Source: Coxiellaceae bacterium
GTDB taxonomy: Bacteria > Pseudomonadota > Gammaproteobacteria > Coxiellales > Coxiellaceae
Assembly: GCA_029210045.1 (NCBI GenBank)
Contig: JARGNX010000008.1
Location: forward strand, 1-64,000
Length of the DNA stretch: 64,000 bases
Direction of reading: 5' to 3'
In this document: positions 26,914 to 33,770 of the stretch, piece by piece
Position numbering within the stretch: position 1 is the stretch's first letter
Layout: every line of letters starts with the position of its first letter
Notes under the pieces: generated by a model
Seen by the model: the letters and a program-made list of their open reading frames with translations, nothing else
Told to the model about the DNA's origin: nothing
Database searches by the model: none
Program-made: the position numbers and the translations under genes

Positions 26914-27591
26914 ATGGCCAAAGCAACGCTATCAGAACAGGCTTATTGCACTATAAAAGGTGCCATATTGAATAATGAATTTAAGCCTGGTGAGAAACTA
27001 TCGATATGTGGTCTTAAGAAACAATATGATATTGGCACTAGTCCTTTACGCGAAGCACTGAATCGCTTGGTTGCCAAAGGGTTGCTGGAGTGCGAGCAGA
27101 TGAAAGGTTTTCGTGTGCCAGCGCTATCTATGGACGATCTCAATGATATTTATCATGCGCGTGTTCTTATAGTCCTCGATACGCTAAAACTCGTCATTCA
27201 AAATATCACTGATGAAGAAGAGGCTGAATTGGTTGCTGCGGTTCATCAGCTAACTAAAATTGAACAGTGTGAAATGAATACTACTAATTTCGGTAAATGG
27301 CAGCAAAAACACCGTGAATTTACTTATGCTTTAATCAAAGGTTGTCACTCTGATACGATGATTAGATTGAATAACCGGCTCTATGATCAAACCGAACGCT
27401 ACCGTCGTTTGTGGTTTGATTGGTCTTCTGAGCATGGTCATGTCGCACTTGGCAAGCACTCTATCGATCACCAAAAGTTTGTTGATTGTGTAGTGGCGCG
27501 TGATGCAGAGTTATTACAAAAGACATACAAAGATAAACTTATGCGGTGGTTGTCAGAGATGCAAGATTGTATGCGAGAGTACACTAGCTAG
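26914..27591 (+). CDS. GntR-family regulator, FadR/FCD subgroup
   Basis: ATG at 26914 follows AGGAG and starts MAKATLSEQAYCTIKGAILN. The 225-residue protein has an N-terminal winged helix (LKKQYDIGTSPLREALNRLVAKGLLECEQMKGFRVP) and a C-terminal all-helical FCD-like domain with His residues (HREFTYALIKGCHS, HSIDHQKFVDCVVARDAE) of the kind that bind a metal and an organic acid. It likely represses a transporter or catabolic gene in response to a small acid. The divergent MFS gene is the obvious candidate target. The next gene is convergent. Confidence 0.9.
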   Translation: MAKATLSEQAYCTIKGAILNNEFKPGEKLSICGLKKQYDIGTSPLREALNRLVAKGLLECEQMKGFRVPALSMDDLNDIYHARVLIVLDTLKLVIQNITDEEEAELVAAVHQLTKIEQCEMNTTNFGKWQQKHREFTYALIKGCHSDTMIRLNNRLYDQTERYRRLWFDWSSEHGHVALGKHSIDHQKFVDCVVARDAELLQKTYKDKLMRWLSEMQDCMREYTS

Positions 27592-27618
27592 AGAAAGGGG
27601 TTCTAGTGGATTATTAAG

Positions 27619-29532
27619 TTAATTTGCCTTGGTTTGTTTCTCAGCATCCCAGTTATTTAAAAATTCAACAAACATATTTGCTGGCATCGGTTTAGCAATT
27701 AAAAATCCTTGTATTTTATCGCATTTGGAATTTTCCAGATATTCATATTGATTCCAAGTCTCAACACCTTCTGCTAGTACATCACGCTTTAAGCTATGTG
27801 TTAAGGCAATAATGGCATTCACAATTTTATTATGGTTGGTGGTTAGATCAATTTTGCTGATAAAAGATCTGTCAATTTTTAGCTCGTCTACGGGGAATTC
27901 GCTGAGGTATGCTAATGAGGAGTAACCAACGCCAAAATCATCTATAGATACTCTTAGTCCACTACCAATATGTTGCTGTAATTCATTTAAGTTATTTATA
28001 ATTTTTTTTCGTGACTGTATCAGTTGGCTTTCTGTTATTTCTATTCCAAGATTTGAGGCAGATAGTTTGTTTTTACGTATTAAACTTTCCATGGCGGTGG
28101 CAATATTTTCTGTATCAAAGAACTTTGCTGAAATATTAATGGCTGTTACCAAGTTATTATATATGCCTAACTTCTTCCATTGTGCTATTTGCTCGCAAGC
28201 TTTTTTCAAAACATACTGATCAATTTCAACGATAGCATCAGATTCTTCAGCAATAGGTAGAAAAGCTCCGGGCATTATTAGTCCTCGTGTTGGGTGTTCC
28301 CATCGTATAAGCGCCTCAACCCCAGTTATTCTCTTTTGCTTGATTGATATCTGTGGCTGATAATATAGCTGGAATTCATTATTCTTTAGTGCGCTGTATA
28401 GGTCTCGTTCAATTAGATTTCTAGAGAGGATTTCCTTATTCAATTTATTATTATGTAATGCAATTCTATTTTTTCCTGCTTGCTTGGCGCGATACATAGC
28501 CACATCAGCATTCTTTAGTAATTTATCTGCGGTGTTTGCTTCGGTTGGATAAAATGAAATGCCGATACTTGCAGTTATTTTAATGCTTTCGTTATTGGGT
28601 AGGTAATCATCGCATGAAATGCTGCTTAAAATGTGATTGGCTAATTTCAATAAAATATTTTTATCAGTAAAGTTTTTAGCAATAATGGTTAGTTCATCAC
28701 CGCCTAACCGGGATAAGGATAATAAAGGTATGTTTTGGTTTTGATCATATTTGTTAGTAAAGCCAGGGTTCTGAGTTATTAGACTGAGTCTTTTAGCGAT
28801 ATCCTTGAGTAACATATCGCCGATTGTATGGCCGTATATATCATTTATCTTTTTAAAATCATCAATCCCGATGAATAATAAAGCAACTTTAGTGTTGGTT
28901 CGACTGCCATCGCATAAGCTTCGCTCAAGTAGTTCTTTGAATAAATGCCTATTAGGTAGTTCGGTTAATGCGTCGTAATAAGCTAAGTGTTTAATTTCAT
29001 TTTTCATATTAAGAAGTAACAACCATTTTTGAGCTAATGTTAATATCATTTGGCGGGCTTCTATAAGAGAGAATGGTTTTTTTAATAAGATCCATCTATC
29101 TGAATTCTGTACAATTGCTAGCATTTCATTCCATTCATAATCCGAATATGCAGTGCAAAAAATAATTTGAACATTTTTATCTATTTCAAAGATTTTTTTA
29201 GCTGTTTCGACACCATCAAGTCCACCTGGTATGCGAATATCTAGGATTGCTACTGCATATGGCTTGTCTTCTGTTATAGATTTTTTTATAAGTTCAATGC
29301 CTTCTTCGCTTGAGCTTACTGGATTAAGTATCATGTTTTGTATGTCCTCAAGAGGAGGAGGGGTGTTTTCTTTGGTAGTTTCTTGCGCTTTATTATTAAT
29401 AACAATTTGTTCGAGTTCATCTAAACTGTCAGTATCGCCAGCGGTTAAGACTTTCATAAAGTCATCATGAATAGACCTGTTGTCATCAATCAGTAAAATT
29501 CTAAATTGTTTATTTTCTTTTGTTTTTTTCAT
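27619..29532 (-). CDS. Response regulator with GGDEF and EAL domains
   Basis: This 637-residue protein has an N-terminal receiver domain (residues about 8-165) with acidic pair LLIDDN, phospho-acceptor Asp near 97 (VAILDIRIPGG), Thr in FCTAYSD and Lys in LLKKPF. It carries an insertion of about 50 residues before the phospho-acceptor strand. A GGDEF domain follows with the altered motif GGDEL near 276, then an EAL domain (EALIRWEHP near 407, DDFGVGYSSL, AEGVET). The EAL site looks intact, so cyclic-di-GMP hydrolysis is likely; the changed GGDEL makes diguanylate cyclase activity uncertain. It lies 31 bp downstream of the histidine kinase on the same strand, so the two form a kinase-regulator pair. 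Confidence 0.93.
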   Translation of the reverse strand: MKKTKENKQFRILLIDDNRSIHDDFMKVLTAGDTDSLDELEQIVINNKAQETTKENTPPPLEDIQNMILNPVSSSEEGIELIKKSITEDKPYAVAILDIRIPGGLDGVETAKKIFEIDKNVQIIFCTAYSDYEWNEMLAIVQNSDRWILLKKPFSLIEARQMILTLAQKWLLLLNMKNEIKHLAYYDALTELPNRHLFKELLERSLCDGSRTNTKVALLFIGIDDFKKINDIYGHTIGDMLLKDIAKRLSLITQNPGFTNKYDQNQNIPLLSLSRLGGDELTIIAKNFTDKNILLKLANHILSSISCDDYLPNNESIKITASIGISFYPTEANTADKLLKNADVAMYRAKQAGKNRIALHNNKLNKEILSRNLIERDLYSALKNNEFQLYYQPQISIKQKRITGVEALIRWEHPTRGLIMPGAFLPIAEESDAIVEIDQYVLKKACEQIAQWKKLGIYNNLVTAINISAKFFDTENIATAMESLIRKNKLSASNLGIEITESQLIQSRKKIINNLNELQQHIGSGLRVSIDDFGVGYSSLAYLSEFPVDELKIDRSFISKIDLTTNHNKIVNAIIALTHSLKRDVLAEGVETWNQYEYLENSKCDKIQGFLIAKPMPANMFVEFLNNWDAEKQTKAN

Positions 29533-29563
29533 TGCATGTTTTCATTAAGGCGGTAATGCCTAC

Positions 29564-30877
29564 CTATGTTGAAGGGGCCTGCTTTGGCAGCGTAAATTGA
29601 ACAGTTGCCCCTTGGTTTATACCCTTTGATTCAATCAAAATTTCTCCCCCCATTTTATTTACAGCTAATGCGGCACTAGCCATGCCAAACCCATAACCAC
29701 TTTTCTTCGTGGTAAATCCATGTTCTAAAATGTGTGGCAGTACTTCTTCGCTTATTCCTACGCCATTATCTTTAATTGCAACGCAAATATGATTGGTCTT
29801 ATCTGAGACAGAAAGTGTAATTACTTTTTCGGACAAGTTTGACTCAAGAAGCGAGTCACAGGCATTATTCATCAAATTTATTAACACCATTAGCAGGCTA
29901 TATCTATCTGCGCATATTTCAATCTGCTTGTCGATTGTGTTGTTAAGCATGATTTTATGGTTATTAAAGTGGTTTTTTTGAAGCTTTAAAAAATCCTCTA
30001 GTACCTCATTGAAGTGTATTTTTTCAATAAGGACTGGTTTCTTTACATATTGGAGTTGAGTGGCGATAGTCGCTTTAATGAGATCTAAGTATTCTGAAAT
30101 CGATTTAATTGTTTCTGATTCCTTGTCATAATCTTTAGAGAGCTTTTTACGTAGAGCAGGGATGTATTTTCTTATTGCTTCAGACCTTTCTTTGGATTTA
30201 AATGATGAGCTTATATTTTCAATGTTTTCTTCAAACAATTTTAATAAATCACACACCTTAAACACAGATGATTGACCTTTGTTTTCTGATAAACTTTCTA
30301 ATGAAATGTTAATTGAGTTTAAAATATTGCCAATATTATGCAGTACGTTGATGGCGACTTCTGCCATTCCTATTTCTCGCGAAACATCTGATAAATCTCG
30401 GTGTAAACGTTCTGTTTCAAACTCAGATTCTTTGCGTTGTGTGATATTGGAGGAAGTGACGAGTACAAACTTTACATCTTTTTCGTTGTCATCATATACC
30501 GGTATCAAATGTGTTATATACCATTCTTCATGGCCATTAATGTCAGGTATTGGGCATTCAAACATGCTGGTTTCGCCTTTTAGGGCTTTTGGGAAATGTT
30601 CTGCATAAAGATCCGATAAAACTTGTGACATTCCTATAGGTGGGTAAAATTTATCATAAAACACAGTGATATCAGGTATTTTAAGCCCTATGACACCTGC
30701 TGAGCTCATATAATATAGTCGTTGGTCGGTATCTATAAACTTTGTGCAGATCGGGGAGCGCTCTAGAATTGTTTTGTACATCTGGTTTTTTGACTGTAGT
30801 CTTCCATATTCTTGTTTCATCAATCTTTTATCATCATCGTCAAGCGAGTTAATAATTTCAGTAATGGATTTACTCAT
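29564..30877 (-). CDS. PAS-containing sensor histidine kinase
   Basis: The 437-residue protein has a PAS domain (residues about 30-150), a linker coiled coil and a dimerisation region with HNIGNILNSI near 179 as the probable phospho-histidine box, rather than the common HExxxP. The HATPase domain has N box NLMNNACDSLLE, G1 DNGVGIS and G2 TTKKSGYGFGM. No transmembrane segment is visible, so it is a soluble sensor. It is the upstream gene of a two-gene operon with the REC-GGDEF-EAL protein, its likely phosphotransfer partner. The signal is unknown. Confidence 0.92.
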   Translation of the reverse strand: MSKSITEIINSLDDDDKRLMKQEYGRLQSKNQMYKTILERSPICTKFIDTDQRLYYMSSAGVIGLKIPDITVFYDKFYPPIGMSQVLSDLYAEHFPKALKGETSMFECPIPDINGHEEWYITHLIPVYDDNEKDVKFVLVTSSNITQRKESEFETERLHRDLSDVSREIGMAEVAINVLHNIGNILNSINISLESLSENKGQSSVFKVCDLLKLFEENIENISSSFKSKERSEAIRKYIPALRKKLSKDYDKESETIKSISEYLDLIKATIATQLQYVKKPVLIEKIHFNEVLEDFLKLQKNHFNNHKIMLNNTIDKQIEICADRYSLLMVLINLMNNACDSLLESNLSEKVITLSVSDKTNHICVAIKDNGVGISEEVLPHILEHGFTTKKSGYGFGMASAALAVNKMGGEILIESKGINQGATVQFTLPKQAPST

Positions 30878-31090
30878 TTACACAACCCCGAACTGTAGTT
30901 ACAAATCTATAGTTATATATGGTATTCATGACTAGTTCTTTCTTATAATCCTATAGGAATTATAGGCTATAAATATTGTTATGGTAGGGTAAACCCTTAC
31001 AGTGATAATTGATGAATTTGTCATGGTCACGCGTTTGATTTATTGCTTCCTTTATATGATACGGTCACAAAGACAAGTAATTGTGACCTA

Positions 31091-31136
31091 TTAAGGGGGA
31101 GCGAACGCACGCTCCCCCTTAAAATCCCCCACGCGA
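31091..31136. repeat. 13-bp perfect inverted repeat with GC-rich flank
   Basis: TTAAGGGGGAGCG (31091-31103) and CGCTCCCCCTTAA (31110-31122) are perfect complements around AACGCA, followed by a C-run and ACGCGACC. The right half resembles the first 36 bases of the window, so it is a dispersed repeat. It lies in the 360-bp stretch between the histidine kinase and tRNA-Pro, where I see no other gene. A TATACT hexamer at 31222-31227 may be the tRNA's -10 element. Confidence 0.7.
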
Positions 31137-31241
31137 CCTTTGAATGGGTTGTTGGGTATTTTCGTGGATAAATACGAGTGATGACATGGATTAGGGCTGG
31201 TAATAATTTAAATTCTCGTGATATACTCCAGCCTCTTTCGT

Positions 31242-31315
31242 CGGGGCGTGGCGCAGCCTGGTAGCGCACTTGCATGGGGTGCAAGGGGTCGCAGGTTCAA
31301 ATCCTGCCGTCCCGA
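31242..31315 (+). tRNA. tRNA-Pro, anticodon GGG
   Basis: The 74-base cloverleaf is complete: acceptor arms CGGGGCG/CGTCCCG, D-arm GCGCAGCCTGGTAGCGC, anticodon stem CTTGC/GCAAG with loop ATGGGGT, and T-arm GCAGG/CCTGC with loop TTCAAAT. The anticodon GGG reads CCC (and CCU by wobble). The discriminator base is A and CCA is not encoded. This is a typical bacterial tRNA-Pro, standing alone. Confidence 0.96.
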
Positions 31316-31390
31316 TTCCTTAATTAAGGCTCCTTGATTAAGTCTGAAATAATGCTACATTTAAGGTGTCGTAAATAATAGGAAATATTG

Positions 31391-31567
31391 ATGGATGAGG
31401 CTCTACTGGATATATTGGCTTGCCCCTTATGTAAGGGCAAATTAGTATATGACAAACCTGAACAAAATCTGATCTGCCGATTTGATAGCCTGGCTTACCC
31501 TATACGCCAAGGAATTCCAGTGATGCTAGTGGATGAAGCGACTGCATTGAATGAAGAGGAGTCTTAA
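31391..31567 (+). CDS. Trm112-like protein (UPF0434/YcaR family)
   Basis: The 58-residue protein [20 protein letters not shown] has the CPxCK zinc-knuckle-like motif and the later [12 protein letters not shown] segment of the YcaR/UPF0434 family. In many gammaproteobacteria it lies directly before kdsB; here 2 bases separate the genes (TAA then ATG at 31570), so they are translationally coupled. Its exact function is not established; homologues relate to Trm112 methyltransferase activators. Confidence 0.92.
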   Translation: MDEALLDILACPLCKGKLVYDKPEQNLICRFDSLAYPIRQGIPVMLVDEATALNEEES

Positions 31568-31569
31568 TC

Positions 31570-32337
31570 ATGAGTTTTAGTGTAATCATTCCCGTGAGAT
31601 ATGAATCCAGTCGTTTTCCAGGAAAAGCCTTGGAAGATATTCATGGCCAACCGATGATCCAACATGTGTATACGCGTGCAATTGAGAGCGGCGCTGATAC
31701 TGTTGTGATAGCAACTGACGATGAACGAATTAAAAAAGTGGCTGAAGGTTTTAATGCGCAAGTGTGTATGACATCAGTCGACCATGAAACGGGCACACAA
31801 CGTTTAGCAGAAACTGTAGTGGCCTTGGAGTGGGACGATGACGATATCGTTGTGCATTTACAAGGTGACGAACCCATGATTTGTCCTAAGTTAATTGCCC
31901 AGGTGGCAAATGACTTGGAAGAGCATGATAATGTAAAAGTAACTACCTTGTGTCGTCCTATCGATAATATGCTTGAAATTTTTGATCCGAATTTAGTAAA
32001 GGTGGTGATTAATCACCGCGGTTACGCACAGTATTTTTCACGAGCTCCGATTCCATGGGTGCAAGGTGAATTTGATTATAATAAGATTGAAGACAAAAAA
32101 GTATCAGGTCACCACTTTGGTCATATTGGTTTATATGCTTACCGTGCAGGATTTTTACAAAAATACCTCGAATGGGAAGGGTGCCCTGAAGAGCCACTCG
32201 AGCAACTCGAGCAACTACGCGTATTATGGTTTGGCGGTAAGGTGCATGTGGCCGTTACTGATGAAACTGTGTCTATTGGTGTTGATACACCGGCGGATCT
32301 AGAACGCGTACGTCAGCTTATGAAAAAATCTGCTTAA
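31570..32337 (+). CDS. kdsB: 3-deoxy-manno-octulosonate cytidylyltransferase (CMP-KDO synthetase)
   Basis: The 255-residue protein has the nucleotidyltransferase N-terminus IPVRYESSRFPGKAL, the HLQGDEPMI motif that binds metal and CTP, the HHFGHIGLYAYRAGFL segment and EQLEQLRVLW. It activates KDO as CMP-KDO for lipopolysaccharide inner core synthesis. It is cotranscribed with the Trm112-like gene. The presence of this gene indicates an outer membrane with LPS. Confidence 0.97.
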   Translation: MSFSVIIPVRYESSRFPGKALEDIHGQPMIQHVYTRAIESGADTVVIATDDERIKKVAEGFNAQVCMTSVDHETGTQRLAETVVALEWDDDDIVVHLQGDEPMICPKLIAQVANDLEEHDNVKVTTLCRPIDNMLEIFDPNLVKVVINHRGYAQYFSRAPIPWVQGEFDYNKIEDKKVSGHHFGHIGLYAYRAGFLQKYLEWEGCPEEPLEQLEQLRVLWFGGKVHVAVTDETVSIGVDTPADLERVRQLMKKSA

Positions 32338-32463
32338 AATTTCTACTGTTTCGCGCAAATTCAAATGATTCTTTGTGCTTCGTTGCGACCACTTTAGCTG
32401 GTTCTTTATTTGTGATTTAATAGTATTAGTAAATTTTAGTGCTGCAAGCTAAGGAGAGCAACA

Positions 32464-33690
32464 ATGCACATACTTCGTCGTATTGGACCGTGTTTTTTCG
32501 CCATTATGATAGATGCGCTAGGTTATGGTTTAGTGTATCCAGTGATGGCGGCGATGTTTACGTTATCGGCCAGCCCGGTCGTTTCTCCTGATACCACAGT
32601 GGCTTTGCGTCATTTCTATCTTGGCTTGGGTTATTTATTGTACCCATTGTTTATGTTTTTTGGTGCGTCATTCTTAGGGGATTTATCCGATGAGTGGGGG
32701 CGCAAAAAAGTGTTATTGGTTTGCATGATGGGGATTGCTATTGGTTTTGCCTTGATGGCATTGGGTGTGTTGGTTGGTAGCTTGTGGTGGTTGTTTATTG
32801 GTCGTGCATTAACGGGTTTAATGGCGGGCAGCCAGCCAATTGCACAAGCCATTATTGCTGACCTGAGTGATGCATCGAATAAAGCCCGTAATATGGGGCT
32901 TATTGCGCTAAATTACTCGGTAGCGTTGGCATTAGGCCCTTTTCTTGGGGGTATATTATCCGATTCTCGTCTGGTCTCTTGGTTTGGTTATTGGACACCG
33001 TTTATTTTGGCGGCGATATTATCATTGGCCGCTTTTTTCTGGCTATTAAACGGTTTTGTTGATACGAGTAAGGTGAATCCAACCGCTAAGATTTCGTGGC
33101 TACGTCCGGTGCATATTTTTATGGAGGCATTTGAGCACCAGTCAGTGAAATGGCTATCGATTGTTTTTTTATTAATGCAGCTTGGTTGGAGCACCTATTT
33201 TCAGTACTTAATCGTGCATATGCAATATGCATTTCATTATAAAACCTTAGAGATGGGCTTGTTGCAAGGCATGTTTGGTGTTGGTGCGGCGATTGGTTTA
33301 TTGGTATTGGTACCGGTGTTTACCAAGTTTATGTCATCGCGATCACTATCAATCTTAATGTTTGTGCTGACCGGGCTTGGCGTGTTGGTATGTTCTTTTG
33401 TACCTGGCCAATTGGCACAGTGGATCTTGGCGGTTTACGTATCAGCAGTCAATTGTGCCGCTTTTGCTGCCATGTTGACCGTGTTCTCAGATTCAGTGAA
33501 AGAATCACAACAAGGCTGGGTCATGGGTATCTCGAGTGCGGTGATAGCAGCGGCGTGGGTATTAACTGGTTTGGCATCCAACCTTTTAACGCTCTTTGGT
33601 GCGCAAGGACTAATTGCTCTCGGTGGTGTGCTCTTGGTGGCTGCAGGTGTTGTATTGAAACTTAAAAAACAAATAAAAGTATCAGCTTAA
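32464..33690 (+). CDS. MFS transporter (TetA-like)
   Basis: The 408-residue protein has 12 hydrophobic segments, the first-helix pattern IMIDALGYGLVYPVM and motif A in loop 2-3 (LGDLSDEWGRKKVLL), as in drug-proton antiporters of the TetA group. The second half has the inverted repeat of the fold. The substrate is unknown; efflux of a toxic compound is likely. It is preceded by AAGGAGAG and stands alone between kdsB and rne. Confidence 0.9.
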   Translation: MHILRRIGPCFFAIMIDALGYGLVYPVMAAMFTLSASPVVSPDTTVALRHFYLGLGYLLYPLFMFFGASFLGDLSDEWGRKKVLLVCMMGIAIGFALMALGVLVGSLWWLFIGRALTGLMAGSQPIAQAIIADLSDASNKARNMGLIALNYSVALALGPFLGGILSDSRLVSWFGYWTPFILAAILSLAAFFWLLNGFVDTSKVNPTAKISWLRPVHIFMEAFEHQSVKWLSIVFLLMQLGWSTYFQYLIVHMQYAFHYKTLEMGLLQGMFGVGAAIGLLVLVPVFTKFMSSRSLSILMFVLTGLGVLVCSFVPGQLAQWILAVYVSAVNCAAFAAMLTVFSDSVKESQQGWVMGISSAVIAAAWVLTGLASNLLTLFGAQGLIALGGVLLVAAGVVLKLKKQIKVSA

Positions 33691-33694
33691 AAGT

Positions 33695-33739
33695 AAGGTC
33701 ATTAGTCAAATGCGTAAAGCTTAATGAACTAATGACCTT
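33695..33739. terminator. 12-bp inverted repeat between MFS gene and rne
   Basis: AAGGTCATTAGT (33695-33706) and ACTAATGACCTT (33728-33739) are perfect complements separated by 21 bases, in the gap between the convergent MFS and rne genes. There is no T-run on either strand, so this is a weak bidirectional terminator candidate. The stem itself is unambiguous. Confidence 0.5.
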
Positions 33740-33770
33740 GTATAAGTATTCTGAATGTATCTAATACTTT

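Noticed and set aside
31027..31284. 85-codon minus-strand frame
   Set aside because: It overlaps tRNA-Pro and the inverted repeat on the opposite strand and has no family resemblance.
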